Shown: positions 1 to 11,830 of the stretch, piece by piece
How positions within the stretch are numbered: position 1 is the first letter of the stretch
Layout of the letters: each line of letters opens with the position of its first letter
Source of the DNA: Myrica gale
Lineage: Eukaryota; Streptophyta; Magnoliopsida; Fagales; Myricaceae
Direction: 5' to 3'
Length of the DNA: 64,000 bases
Assembly: GCA_963930655.1 (NCBI GenBank)
Contig: OZ005602.1
Location: 6,688,001-6,752,000 of the forward strand
Made by a program: the position numbers and the translations under genes
The notes under the pieces: model-generated
Databases searched by the model: none
What the model saw: only the letters and a program-made list of their open reading frames with translations
Told to the model about the DNA's origin: nothing

Positions 1-1392
1 TTTCTGCTTTAACTTTATAGTTCTTGGAGAAGATAACTATATTACACTGCAGAAAATCTTAACAGGTCTCACTATAGTATCGACAATTTCGAGACCTTTA
101 ATGTAGTTTCACAACTGTAATGCCTGTGTAAAATATTCATAGCATGTAATGAGTTTTGCTTCTATGACAACAATTTGTTTACCACCTTTATAGGATATAT
201 ATATATCACTTTAATAAGAAAATATATATCCTGAAGTAAACTTCCCCATGTCTACCATATTGCAAAATTAAAATCTAAATAACCAATAAACTCCGAATGG
301 TTGGAGTTACTTTAGGTTAATCTTTAGTCCTTGGTTTCTCACATTTACAACATTACTTTATTTTGCAGCTTTCAAATCTGAGTTTCCTCAGTAATCATGT
401 TGTCTGACCAACGTCAAACCTAATCCAATGCACCTTAAGGGGTTTGAACTTCATTAAATTTATCCCCTTTGACAATAAATGCAACTATTTACTTTATGTA
501 GCAAACTTGAATTGTCATCTTCAACACAATGAATTTTCGTATAGGACTAGAAAAGAATGTGCTCCCACTGACCCTAGGGTATGTATAAATATCAACACGA
601 TTCTCCTTAAATCCTTATGAGATAACAATCTTGTGAAATTTCACATACCAATGGTGAGATATCTGTACTAGTCCAGACTGACTGTTATTCTTAATTCAAG
701 CTTTAACCTTTATACCTCCTTTAAGATCTTATATTTATAAATTTCACTTCCACATATGCTTAATGTAACTCTAAACCAAATGAGTTACTAAATGTCATGT
801 TTATCATAAATGACCATTTATGACATTTTACCAACACAATGGCTGTGAAAGCAAACTCTAATCATCTTTATGTCTGACATTAAAGCCAGAACTTTTGAGG
901 TATACTGGAAAATCATAAAATTATTGGCCTCTCTTGTCTCGAGGATGTTGTCTTTAACTCTACTCCCACTGTATAAAACAATTTGAGTAGGTATGGATTA
1001 AACCTTTCTTTATGAGCTGACTTTGCTAAGAATAATTGTAATTCAAGGTAATCAAACTGATTTTCCTCAAACACAATCAATCATCTTTCTATTAAAGGTA
1101 ATTTAGTCAACTATTATGCTTCCTCAACTTTCATCCTGCGAGGATAAGCACTCCCACTAGGTTCAATTTCCTCAAGAAAATTTACTTCATGAGACTTAAC
1201 AATTTTACGACTATATGAAGGATAATGAAAATTAGTGTACTGTATAGCCAATGAAAATATTGCTAATTGTCCTTGAATATAATTTCTCTGGGCGAGAATT
1301 AAAAATCCTCTCTTTATTTGGACAATCCCAAATGTTTAAATAAATACACAGCAATGTTTCAGGCTTTAGTCCATAAGCTTAAGTGATACATC

Positions 1393-1575
1393 GGGGATGT
1401 TTGTTTGCCAAAATATTGGGGAATATTCCCAAAATTTTAGGAATCTTTACTTTATTGAGATTTATTGGGGTTTGTGAAAGGTGAAGTGTGTAGGTGTAAA
1501 AGTTAAAAAATTTGAAGTTTGTTTGGTTTGTCCGATTTGTTGAGACCCCAAATATTTGGGGTCTCAAACATGCCC
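1393..1575. mobile_element. MITE, family A copy 1
   Basis: The segment starts GGGGATGTTTGTTTGCC and its right end reads, in reverse complement, GGGCATGTTTGAGACC, giving imperfect terminal inverted repeats. The inner sequence (AAAATTTTAGGAATC, then TGTGTAGGTGTAAAAG) is shared with a second copy at 49203-49378 in the same orientation. It has no coding capacity. It appears to be inserted in the copia remnant next to the integrase stretch. Exact ends are uncertain by a few bases. Confidence 0.55.
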
Positions 1576-3711
1576 ATCATATTTTCTCTTTTATTGTACC
1601 TACCGTAGTATTCCTTACCTCCGTCAGATCTTACGATCTGTGTTTACTTCAAGTTTCTCTATTTCCACTTTAAAGGACATAAAAGCATTTAATGCTTTAA
1701 CCTCATTAATTAGAAGATAGAGATACATTGATTTTTCATGGTCATCAACGAATGAAATAAAATCTCTCTGACCATTTAGTTAAATAATGAGAGAAGGTAC
1801 ATTTATAACAATGTGTATGATCTTTAGGATCACTGAACCCTTTTGGCACCTTTAATGGTCTGGTTGGTCTGCTTCCTTAATGCAGTCCACTCAAGTGTCA
1901 ATGTTAGTAAAATCAGGAGTTTTTAAGACTAAAAAATTTACTAATTTCTTTATGGAGACATATTAATCTCCCATGCCAAAAGTTCAATTTAGAAAGCTCC
2001 ACTTTATGCGAACTTTAATATGTAGGAATGAATAAAACGCTTGAGGTTGGGATTCAAATAAAACTCCTTTCAGTGATTCATTATTGACAAACGTTTCATT
2101 TTCCATAATACTGAAATTGGAGTTGTCCAATTGAAAACAATAATCAATTACAAAAACTTGAAAAATAAATCTTTATAGTATATAAAACTTTTAATGTAGC
2201 TGTTTTATAAAATCAATCAAAATCCCAACAGTCTTTATTTTCAAAATCATCTTGTTTTAAAATGAATGCTTTGTTTTGTTGGCCACTATATACTGAAAAA
2301 AATTCCTGCATGATATTAACAATGTGGATTGCAAAACCGAAATGAATCCACTAGAGCTTTAATAAAAATCACACACCAAATATGAGATTGTTTCCACATT
2401 CGAGTCATTTCCTGTGTATGCCACTATATTGTAAAGAGATACATATTTCCTTATTGTCATATTACTGTATTGACACTTTATGTTTCTTCTTTGACAATTG
2501 GGCATTCTCGCATTTATTGGTCATTTCTTTATCATGAGTGAATCATTTAACACCTCATGGTTTCTCTATTTTAATCTCTCCAACCTTAAGCACATGTGGT
2601 CAAAAAATAATTTATATTGACCATTTGGCTTTATGTGTCCACACTTTAGAAAAAGAATCATAATCTAAAGTGAGAGAATATTTGTGAAATAGACCAAGAT
2701 TGACTCAATAGTCTCATCTTTTGAAGACTAAAACTTTAATTATAATATCCTTCAATTTCATAACGTGCTTGCGCACTCCTTCGGAATCACCAAAATTTTA
2801 GCTTGAAAACTAATATTGAGGTGTTTACTTGAGATTTCGTGAGTTTTAAGCCTAAGTAATTTCATTATTTCCACCACTCATGCTTTTTAATCTCCTATGA
2901 CGTACTTGATTCCATTAGATAGGTGGTTCATCCATATGGAACGCCAGATTAACATTTATACACCTCAAACGTTCTTTCCAGTTAGAAATAAATAAACATT
3001 GGAACATAAATTGTAATATCAAATATCGAATAGAAATAACCGCAATTACTAAGGAAACTAAATTATTTATGCTATGAAATAAAATTTATTCTAAATTAAC
3101 CAATGTCAATTTAGACGGTAAATTCAAAACTTCCTGTGGGTAGAGATTGCATCACGCACGAATTTTACCGGACAACTTTATCATAAGACTAGCAAATTTT
3201 AGTGCCAGGAAATAAAATTTTCCATACCTGCAGGCATAGGAAAATATATCCCATAACACCTAGTTTACTATCTTATTCTAACTAAACCATAAAATTAATA
3301 ACCTCCCTGTGGGGCCGGGTCATTAGCTTCATGATTTAATTACAACATAGATGTCAATATCCTTATGAAGTTTTATTAAAATGTTCAGATGTGATTATCA
3401 TCATAAATTAGGATGTTGTGGCTACTCCTAGTAAATTTTGATAATCACAACTTTAATGACATTGATAATCTTTATGCTCAATTAACAAAATGCTACATCA
3501 ATCTTTATGCGCAATTAACAAAACATATGCTAAATATTAACTGTAAAATTATAACAATAAAATGGATAATAAAACAATATTGTAGCATAAATATGCACTT
3601 TAAGAGTTTATATTCATTGATGAGCCAAAATTTTAAAATAAAATTCATTTCTGCCACAATCCTATCCGAATTGAATAAATATAATAAAGCCTAAGAAACA
3701 CTTACAGAAGC

Positions 3712-3792
3712 AATGGCGTGGCTTAGTGGTGGAATCATGCTTATCCGCAGCAATGACCGCGGTTCGAAACTCGGTCGTTGCCTTTGAGCTTC
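3712..3792 (+). repeat. tRNA-related SINE or tRNA-like sequence
   Basis: An RNA polymerase III type internal promoter is visible: box A TGGCTTAGTGGT at 3719-3730 and box B GGTTCGAAACTC at 3761-3772, about 30 bp apart as in tRNA genes. The sequence does not fold into a clean tRNA with an anticodon arm that I can define, so a SINE head or tRNA pseudogene is more likely than a working tRNA. No poly-A tail or target-site duplication was found nearby. Confidence 0.5.
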
Positions 3793-4720
3793 TTATTTTC
3801 CCATTCAGCAAAATGCAAATGGTCCAACGGGGACCTGACCCGCGCCTGGTGGGTCAGCCTTACTGGCTCATTTGGGCCCAGACCAGCTCGTAACTAAATG
3901 GGTGTGGTCCTTTTTTTTTGAACCGTATGGCCCAAAATTTCAATGAGCCTAGCCCAAACTTTAAAAACATTTTATGGGCAGCCCAAATGAGTATGACCGA
4001 AATTTCATACCCCAAAAATGTAGAACTTTATATTGGTCAAAATAAAACATATAAGCAGAAAATAAAATTTATGAATTTTTTTTTACTGTTTCGGTCCGAC
4101 CAGCCGGACCGGTGGGACCACCGGCGACCCACCCACGTGGGTCGCAGGAAAAGTACCACGCGGGTCCTGGTCCGTCTGACCCTTTGGGCTGACCCAAATG
4201 CCAGCCCAATCGTGCCTTTCTTGCGGGTCACTATTAGGCCAGTACCGTATGGCCCAAAACAAACAAAACTTTGTCACCTGTCGAGGAGGGCTTCCTCGCT
4301 TCCATCTGGGCGCCGCATGAAGAAAGAGGAGAACCTCCTCCTGCGCCGCATGAGAGAAATTTTGCTCTCTCTCGTTTGCTCCAAAACACAGAAACCCATA
4401 GATTCAAAATATAAATCAACAGTATTCAAAAAATGTCAAAACCAGATCTGGATCAAAACCGGATCTGTCAAAACCAGTTTTCAGATATTGATTCAAAAAA
4501 AGAAAATGTCAAAACCGGATATGTTCATGGCACAAACGGACAAAACAAATGACCGAATATATGCTTTGCACAAAGGGAAACACGCTGCTTTGCACTCAAG
4601 GATAACATGCAAATCTCTAATATATAGATGCAGACAAAAGGCTAGAGTAAAGTGACGGATTGTAAAAGGCCATAAAGAACCGGAATGGATTGTACATTGA
4701 GCATAACAGCAAAAAGGTAC

Positions 4721-5200
4721 GCTCCGATACCACATCTAAGATTTACATACAAGATTACCACATCTAAGATTTTACATACAAGATTTGCACAGCGGAAAAA
4801 CCAAATGATTAGGATCTGACCTTTAGCCGTTATGATCAAGCGTTCTTTATAGGAGAACAACATGTAGAAGACCTACAAAACAAAATTCACAATAGGGAAA
4901 TATGAAACAGAGTTTTCTGAGCCTATCGCCTATACTTTAGGGTTTCTAACTTATGTCATATGATAGATGAAATACATAAGCTTTATTTATAGGCTAGGCC
5001 ATGGACCCTCATGTAATTAATTCTTTATTTATTCCTACCATCAAGGAATAATTATATTTAATACCACGAATAATATCTTAATTGGAATATTAACCCAATA
5101 CCATAATTAAATAGTTTAAACTTTATTCATTCATGTGCCACGTGGACCACACTTTGAAGGGAAAATTATAACATCGCATCTTGCACTTTCAAGGAACATT
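4721..5200 (-). mobile_element. Copia primer binding site and left LTR
   Basis: On the minus strand 4732-4721 reads TGGTATCGGAGC, one base from the initiator-Met tRNA primer site TGGTATCAGAGC used by most plant copia elements. The sequence just upstream on that strand (4733 to about 5200) looks like an LTR: it holds a TATAAATAA box near 4988-4996 and ends in two near copies of CTTAGATG/GTAAATCTTAGATG, a small internal duplication. The outer LTR end is not defined. It belongs with the decayed element to its left. Confidence 0.6.
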
Positions 5201-5287
5201 CCGGCGAGTCTCTATGTCTCAGATTTGACACATTAATTTCAGATCCTTCCTATGTCCTACGGATTTCGATTGTTCGAGGTGAGTGTT

Positions 5288-5402
5288 AGAAAAAAAAGAG
5301 AAAAAAGAAAGAAAGAAAGAAAGAGATGTGTGAAAGAGAAAGAAGAAAGAAAAAAAGAAGAAGAAAAAACGAGAAAAGAAAAAAAACTGAGAGAAAAAAA
5401 TG
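5288..5402 (+). repeat. Purine-rich simple tract
   Basis: Almost every base here is A or G (GAAAGAAAGAAAG and variants), forming a low-complexity polypurine run. It creates a lysine/glutamate-rich open frame of no evident function. Such tracts are common near retrotransposon debris. Confidence 0.8.
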
Positions 5403-5604
5403 GAAGTTATTTTAGTCCTTCTTATTCATTGTCTTTATTGACTATATTTGGTCGTTTGTCTATTGTTATTAAAGACACGACTTGGTCCGTTGGCTATTGT
5501 TATTTTGTCCAGTCTATTTTCAATGATCATGTGTCTATTATTGTTCAAGGCCCGATCACACAGTTTCGTTTTTCAAACTTTGACAATTCGTCATCTCGTG
5601 TTTG

Positions 5605-6543
5605 AGGGGCTGATAATATCGTATCAAGATTTGTTATGATATTATGGTTATAATAATATCAAATCATTATAAGGATTCAAAAATTCAAATTTTAAATATA
5701 AGAATATTCTCCTATTATGTCTCTATAGATAGAGACTTCATCTTTGTAATCTGTATGAATTTATAATACAAACACAGTTATAGATGACTTTTACTGTGGA
5801 TGTAGGTCTTCTAAACTGAACCACTTAAATCTTTATCCTCTTTACTATTTTTTCTCTATATTATGTTTCAATCATGCATGGTGTATCAAATTCTATCGTT
5901 AAGCTCGCATTACTTGTGAGTAATTTACAGTTCCGAGGGCTGGGGGAATTAATTAAGAGCAGAGAAACTCTGTGGTAAAAGTACTTCTCACATAGCTCTC
6001 CTTCGTTATCCATCTTGTTGACTGATTGGTCACCAAGAGTTGATTACGATTAGGAGATTCATTCCCAAAGAGAATGCAAGTGTACGTTAATGGTCCAAAT
6101 TATGAGGTTATCAAGTTCTTAAGATAATAGAAGTACCTCTTGCGACGTAATGGGGTTAAATAGAAGTACCTTTTACTGTGGATGTAGGTCTTCTAAACTG
6201 AATCACTTAAATCTTTATCCTCTTTACTATTTTTTCTCTATATTATGTTTCAATCATGCATGGTGTATCAAATTCTTTCGTTAAGTTCGCATTACTTGTG
6301 AGTAATTTACAGTTCCGAGGGCTGGGGGAATTAATTAAGAGCAGAGAAACTCTGTGGTAAAAGTACTTCTCACATAGCTCTCCTTCGTTATCCATCTTGT
6401 TGACTGATTGGTCACCAAGACTTGATTACGATTAGGAGATTCATTCCCAAAGAGAATGCAAGTGTACGTTAATGGTCCAAATTATGAGGTTATCAAGTTC
6501 TTAAGATAATAGAAGTACCTCTTGCGACGTAATGGGGTTAAAT
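5605..6543 (+). repeat. LTR fragment with 382-bp tandem duplication
   Basis: From about 5605 the sequence resembles a Ty1/copia LTR: TGATAATATC start-like text, a stretch of A/T, then TTTACTGTGGATGTAGG and AACTGAACCACTTAAATC, a block often found at the 3' end of plant copia LTRs. The segment 5789-6170 is then repeated at 6171-6543 with only a handful of mismatches (for example GAACCACTT/GAATCACTT and CTATCG/CTTTCG). The junction carries the microhomology AGAAGTACCT. The near identity shows that the duplication is recent compared with the decayed element. Confidence 0.75.
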
Positions 6544-7213
6544 GGTTGTAATTTAGTAAGAGATATATTACGAAACTTTTCAAAGGGGAGTTTTGCTTAT
6601 TTGTTTTTTTTTTCCTTAACAGGTGTTTTGCTTATTTGAATAGAGAACAATGGAGGGATACGTAAGCAAAACAACCACATCAAATCAGTCTCTCATTACT
6701 CCTCCATCGCATAAAATCTTCTCCTCGATAACAGACCGCGCAAGTATAAATATATTCCATCATCACCAATACCCGGCCCCCAGTCCTTTATTCCCAGCTG
6801 TACTTTGTCCTCAACCCGGCCTAGCTATGGCTTGTGCTCCGCCTAATATTGAGACTGCTTCCAATTTCGCTGGCTGCGTATCTACCTCAACTCTGGAAAA
6901 GAAAAAAAAATCCTTAGTTTTGGCAGCACAAGGACGGAAAGTAGCGCCAGAGGGGGAATCAAATGCATAACGGAAAGTATCATGATCGTACAGGAGGTAT
7001 ATTATGCAGGAGCATGACGTCAGTCTCGAGATCAAATGAGTTCTAGGTGGCTGTGACGGGCGTCACTGAAGACGGCGCTGTCAATTCATTGAGCAGGTTT
7101 AATAAATATTTGGTTCGGCAAAGGGTCACCGGGTGTCATATAATCTCCAAAAAGTCAATCATTTCTCCAGAAATGGCTGCATGAGCAATCATTCGTGGAC
7201 CTCTTAGAGCTTC

Positions 7214-7219
7214 TATAAA
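7214..7219 (+). promoter_or_regulatory. TATA box of the CLV3-like gene
   Basis: TATAAA in the context CTTCTATAAATTGG, 108 bp upstream of the ATG at 7327. That leaves room for a start site near 7245 and an 80-bp leader. No other good TATA lies between it and the start codon. Confidence 0.55.
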
Positions 7220-7326
7220 TTGGGTCACTCCCTGTAATATACCTTACAGCCTCACTAATCTCGCTTCCAGGAACACAATTTGTGTCTGCAGCGCATTTCT
7301 AGGCTTGCTTTTGCTTCTTCCTTCGG

Positions 7327-7951
7327 ATGGCGTCAAAGTCGGTGTTTCTCGTCGTGCTTTTGTGCTTGGTGTTCCTGGCAGAAGCTTCTGGTCTATTTCT
7401 TTCTATAACTCTCGTACCCTCTCTCTACTCTCTCTTAGTCCACACATTTGCAAACCCCCACCATCGGGCTTTCAGTTGTTTTTGACAAAGGATTATGGAA
7501 TAAAACTTATAAGCAATGACGAGAGGGATGTCTTTCATTGTTTTCAGCTGTAGTAGCTACTTATATAGTAACTAAAAATTGCGGTTCCTGCAGATTGCAA
7601 TACTGGGAATGGGTGCTTTTACGCCGAGGCAGCTGTTTCCTTGAAAACCCTGAACAGAAAGGTACCTTCAAACACAGATGCTTTGAATTGGGGCCTTTAT
7701 TTTCTAGTTGGTCGCTTGCGTTTTAACTTTCAATCAAGTTTTTAACTAATAAAGCCTTTTCCACTGCGTTTGTACAGCTGCTCGCTGGTTTGAAGGCGAA
7801 GAAGCCGTCTGTGAAGAGTGGCCTGCAAGGATCTACGACCAGTAGTAATGTTGGGAGACTTCTGGGTTGGGAGTTGAGGAATGTTCCCTCTGGTCCAGAC
7901 CCTTTGCATCATAACGGAGGAAGCCCCAAAAAGCCCAGGAGTACTCCATGA
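7327..7951 (+). CDS. CLV3: CLAVATA3-type CLE signal peptide precursor
   Basis: Three exons, 7327-7390, 7594-7661 and 7778-7951, join in frame to a 101-residue precursor; both introns are GT-AG. Residues 1-21 form a secretion signal (MASKSV, then a hydrophobic core, then AEAS). A short variable region follows, and the C-terminus carries the CLE motif RNVPSGPDPLHHN, then a 12-residue proline/lysine tail ending STP. Arabidopsis CLV3 carries RTVPSGPDPLHHH and also has two introns; CLE40 differs (RQVPTGSDPLHHK). In the family the 12-13 residue peptide is cut out, hydroxylated and arabinosylated, and perceived by CLV1/CLV2-type receptors to restrict WUSCHEL in the shoot meristem. The first donor (G|GTCTAT) is not strong, but it gives the only phase that keeps all exons open. 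Most other CLE genes are intronless, so the gene structure itself supports CLV3. Confidence 0.85.
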
Positions 7952-8239
7952 AGTTTAAAGTAGTTCGGGGCCCTAAAATGTAATGGAGATCACATTTTGC
8001 TTATGTTTAACTTGTACGTTATGGCGTACAACTAGTTCTCTTTTTGCATAGTTATCAAGCAAGGAGACTCTGCTTTCCTTTTTTTGCTCTGTTTAGGCCT
8101 TTTCTTCTCTGTAAAATAATGTTAACGGATATATATTGGATATGCAATGTATATTATATGGTTTGTGCTAGTATACACGTTCTTGTATTCCTTGGGCTAG
8201 CTAATTTGCGTAGATTATCTTTGTTCGGATGAGAAATAT

Positions 8240-9290
8240 TTGAAGAAAAAGCTTTGCAAATGATGATAATGTCAGTGAGGCAGATGTGATAGTTTTGAGG
8301 CGGAAGTCAAAAAAGGACAATTTATGCTCCCCGTTCCTTGATTGGAATATAATCAATGGACTGTAAATGTCTGGTTGCCGCCATGAACGTACTGTTCTGC
8401 AACAACTAACCTCAAGCTTCTAAATCCATCCACGGTGCCAGGGGGATCAATGTGACAATGCTGAGTCTAATGGCAGACTAACACAAGTGACATCATTGGT
8501 TATTCTAAAAAGTTAAAACTGAAAAGATGTCAATGATCCGATCCCCTGCGTCTAAGGGAAGCAACTGTACGAATTGGGAGCAAAGTTATGGACAGCCCCG
8601 TATGCGTTGGATGGATGTGATCTGATTTTTATTTTTTCAAATAAGTGGATGTGATCTGTTCAATGTGCAAGGAAGATTCAGGGTAGCTAGGGACAGCCCG
8701 TCAGCGGAAGAAGGCAGAACGCAGCCACTTTCAGTGAAAAGTATTCCTATTCCTCTCTGCAAACTATGGAGAAACTCTTTAGCTTTCTAATGCACCGGCA
8801 AAACTTCAGCTGTTCCTGCCTCCTGATATCTTCGTCCTCAGCAATATTTAGTAGATTACTGCAAAGTTTATTGAAGTTTTTCTGCTCGATCTGGCCAATA
8901 CCTGCAAGACAAGCTTCATAATTCTCATTTATGGTCTAAGATGTCTCCACTCCCAAAAGTTAGCTAGTGATGTGTAATTATTAAAATTCATATATTTTCC
9001 ACTAGCAGGTATGAATTTATTAATTATACCCTCATCAAACACAAATAGGATAATAAAATATTGGTGTATTTTTCTCATCAAATACCACATTGATTTATGG
9101 GACGGGACAGAAGTCCATTAGGATAATGTTGGTGTATCTTTTCATCTGAATTAGATATGTTCCTTTCGTGATCAACACACCACCCAACCCAGAAGGATAT
9201 AGGGCGTTTTGAAACTTCTAAGAAAACTGCATTATTTTGCTTCTCAAAATCTAAATATGAAAATAATAGAAACAAAAATAAGAACATGAA
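8240..9290. other. No gene recognised
   Basis: AT-rich sequence downstream of the CLV3-like gene with no coherent reading frame, splice pattern or repeat that I recognise. It probably includes the gene's 3' flank. Confidence 0.5.
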
Positions 9291-9293
9291 ACA

Positions 9294-9296
9294 GAC

Positions 9297-9327
<31 letters not shown>
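9294..9327. repeat. TA/GA microsatellite
   Basis: A perfect (AT) run is directly followed by a (GA) run, a compound dinucleotide microsatellite. Confidence 0.9.
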
Positions 9328-9806
9328 AGAAATGAAAATAAAGAAGGATATTCAGAAGATGAATCGAAATATATAGGGTATACCCAAATATTGTAAATAT
9401 TATTTTTCATCATGATCACCTTTCTTTCATTTTCAAGGGACAAATGAAATAAATTGAAGAATATTTGTTAAAATAATCATATTATCATATCGACTAACTC
9501 AACCGATCCATCGTAAAATGAAACGTGCATATATCAACATTGTCCATATAAGTTTCTTCAAAATATTCTCAATAAGCTGCCTAGAAATAAATATTTTTAA
9601 TAAGCCATAAAGGTACTTTACTCCAACTACTTTCTAATTACGCTACAAATTTCTAATTTTTATTTGATTTATTTTTCTTAAATAGACTATTTAGTATTAA
9701 TTTTTAATTACGACCAAACTTTCTTATTTCCACGCTACTAAACATAATGACGTTCATCTTTTTATGTTGCAATAGTATACATGGTGTATAAATATATATA
9801 TATGCT

Positions 9807-10001
9807 ATTGTGTTTGTGTTGTAAAATTTTAGTGTTGTTAAAATTTTAGGTATTGGGTTTAGTGAAAAAGTGAAGAGAGAAGTAATTTTTTATATTTTTT
9901 GTAGTAAATAGTAATGATTTGATGGGGAGAGAGAGATTATATTGTAATATTTAATTGTGTTAAAATTTTAGAGGGGGTAAAATTTTGGTACACAAACGCA
10001 C
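9807..10001. mobile_element. Tourist-like MITE, family B copy 1
   Basis: The left end TTGTGTTTGTGTTG is mirrored by CACAAACGCAC at the right end. The interior (GGTTTAGTGAAAAAGTGAAG, GGGGAGAGAGAGATTATATT) matches the element at 29187-29366 closely and in the same orientation. That copy has a clear TTA target duplication; here the flanks are AT-rich and the duplication is not clear. Non-coding. Confidence 0.65.
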
Positions 10002-10147
10002 TTTATCGATTATATCTATATAGATAATCTTGTTTGATATATATATATAATTTAAATGCTGCTAAAACCTAATCTTTTGAAAAAAAACGCCGCTACAACA
10101 CAACTTGTAGCGGAAAATTTTTTACCGACAGCTTCCAAAAACACTAA

Positions 10148-10326
10148 GGGGCTGTTCAGTGGGGAAGTATTCTCAGGATTTTTTGAATCCTGAGAATACA
10201 CAAACCGAACATGTTTTTTAACATCACCTAAAAATAATTACAGCACGCATACCAATAAAGTTAACATCACCTAAAAATTCTCAAAACACAAAAAATTCTC
10301 AAAAAACTACACAACCGAACATCCTC
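10148..10326. mobile_element. Harbinger/Tourist-type MITE
   Basis: The 179-bp element starts GGGGCTGTTCAG and ends GAACATCCTC (reverse complement GAGGATGTTC). It is flanked by the 3-bp duplication TAA at 10145-10147 and 10327-10329, as expected for PIF/Harbinger elements. Near the left end ATTCTCAGGATT and AATCCTGAGAAT form an inner palindrome. No coding capacity. Confidence 0.7.
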
Positions 10327-10966
10327 TAAGTTAAAGGCTTGTTTCTTCTACAGTAAGAACACTTGTTTTTAGTCTCGGACATGGATCAAATTAGTCATAT
10401 TATTTTTTTTAAAAAATAAATATTTCAAAGTCTTTGTTAGGCACGATTTTTTTTTTAAAAAATATTGTCACAAACTCCAACACTCTTTTATAAAAAAAAT
10501 TCTATTAAATCATTTTTCTCAACATTTTTCACAAATATCAATAAAATCTATATTAACTCTTTTTTTTTTGAGGAATCCAAACTAATGCTTGACTTCTCAG
10601 GTCGATTATAAGTCATCACTGGGATCCCACGTACACGTATTATATGGGCCGCCATGAGCAAAGAAAATAGCAAGATCTATTATTTTGTCTCAAACTCCAA
10701 TTTAAAGTATATTTTCTAGAGTTTTCTTTTTGAGAAATGTAGTGAGACATTTATATTTTTGTGTGTTGACCTATTTATTATTGTTGGATGAATTTAGTCA
10801 CTCTCTCTTACCTTTCAACCTCACCATTAAGACCTCTCTTTATCCCAATGCAATTTTCACTTCTCCAATGCAGCCTTCATCTTCCCATGCACACATGCAC
10901 ATTCATCTCATCTTCTTGTCAAAATTCGAAATTCCTCCTTGGTCATATGAGAAGTTTCATTTATCT

Positions 10967-11340
10967 TGTTGGAATTATATAAGACTTATTTAGAACCTCT
11001 CCCCAAGTCCTATATATACCCTAGCTTACCTCTCAAGTCATTCATTCCATCATATCCCACCTAACCCCACAAAAGAGATAATGTTCCTAATTTTGTCTCC
11101 AACAATTTTTATAGTTTGTAAGTGTGGTCCTATCTAAGTTGTGTTATCTCATTTTTCAATTAATAAGAAGTGTGTTTCTTCTTTTAGTTTGATATCTTCT
11201 ATTTTGGTTGTGAGTTCTTGAGCTAGTGTGGCTTTGTGACACTATTTGAGAATCGATTGTTCTAGTGAATTTGGGCATCGTATTTCTCTACACCTGCGGT
11301 TTTCCTCTCCCAGAATTAGAAACTTTTTAAGTTTTAATAG
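10967..11340 (+). repeat. LTR-like sequence
   Basis: The segment opens TGTTGGAATTATATAAG, holds a TATATA box around 11012, and later reads GGGCATCGTATTTCTC, text common in plant LTRs. I could not find the matching right end or a target-site duplication. It is tentatively a decayed solo LTR. Confidence 0.3.
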
Positions 11341-11469
11341 AAGCTGACCATCGCATGCAAGATGGATCCAACTGATTTCCTGCTTCTAGACCACAAACTT
11401 TTTCAAAATTTCCTAAAGCCTGCTTTTTTAAGTAACAAGTTCTGGCGACAACGATTGCTTAAGTACTAT

Positions 11470-11828
11470 CACTATAAGAAATTTGCCCTTTAGCGACAAC
11501 AAAATTAATTTCGTGGTTAAAATTACTCTTTTGCAACGTATATATTGTTTCGCCAAAAACCTTCAAACAAATATTTTTTTAGCCTTGAGTATAGAATTTC
11601 GACTCTGAAAGACAGTTTTAGCAACGTCTTTATAAACGACGACTCAACCTTGTCGCTAAAAATACTTCTTTTGTGATAAAAATATTGTTTCGTTGCTAAA
11701 TACTTAAAACAAATGTTTTTTAGCGATGAAATTCTACATTGGTTGCCAAAAGTGTTATCACGATGAACCTAATTGCGTCACCAACAATGTCTCTTCTGCA
11801 ACAAAAATATTTTTTTTCGACACTTTTT
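11470..11828. mobile_element. CACTA-like non-autonomous fragment
   Basis: The segment begins CACTATAAGAAATTTG, the form of a CACTA terminus, followed by scattered motifs such as TTTAGCGAC, GTCGCTAAAAA and TTGCTAAA in both orientations, resembling CACTA subterminal repeats. The right end is lost against the copia reverse transcriptase that starts at about 11831. Confidence 0.4.
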
Positions 11829-11830
11829 CT

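Larger units (their letters stand above)
1..4720 (-). mobile_element. Decayed Ty1/copia retrotransposon body
   Basis: Read on the minus strand, about 1780 down to 1580 gives a broken but recognisable copia integrase stretch: a phrase like FISFVDDHEKSMYLYL, then KAFMSFK-like text and a degenerate SDGGKEYYG, which corresponds to the conserved SDRGGEY block. Around 1130-1200 the minus strand gives an EEVEP-like segment typical of the linker before reverse transcriptase. Stops and frameshifts are everywhere, so nothing is translated. The primer binding site and left LTR lie at 4721 and beyond, consistent with minus orientation. A MITE (1393-1575) sits inside it. The lineage cannot be named, and the part between about 1800 and 4700 is assigned mainly by continuity. 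Confidence 0.6.

Noticed and set aside
3918..4655. A 245-codon open frame on + with Arg/Lys-rich sequence
   Set aside because: It lies over repetitive leader-like sequence of the decayed copia element (repeated GCCCAAAT and CAAAACCGGATC text), has no recognisable domain, and other frames are equally open.
5252..5605. A 117-codon Lys/Glu-rich frame
   Set aside because: Produced by a polypurine simple repeat; no sign of a gene.
6650..6970. A 106-codon frame just upstream of the CLV3-like gene
   Set aside because: No domain, signal peptide or conserved motif was recognised, and it occupies what should be promoter sequence. It is left uncalled, though a small unknown gene cannot be excluded.
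7305..7553. An 82-codon frame overlapping the CLV3-like first exon
   Set aside because: It is in a different frame from the signal peptide and reads through the first intron; the spliced CLE model explains the region better.
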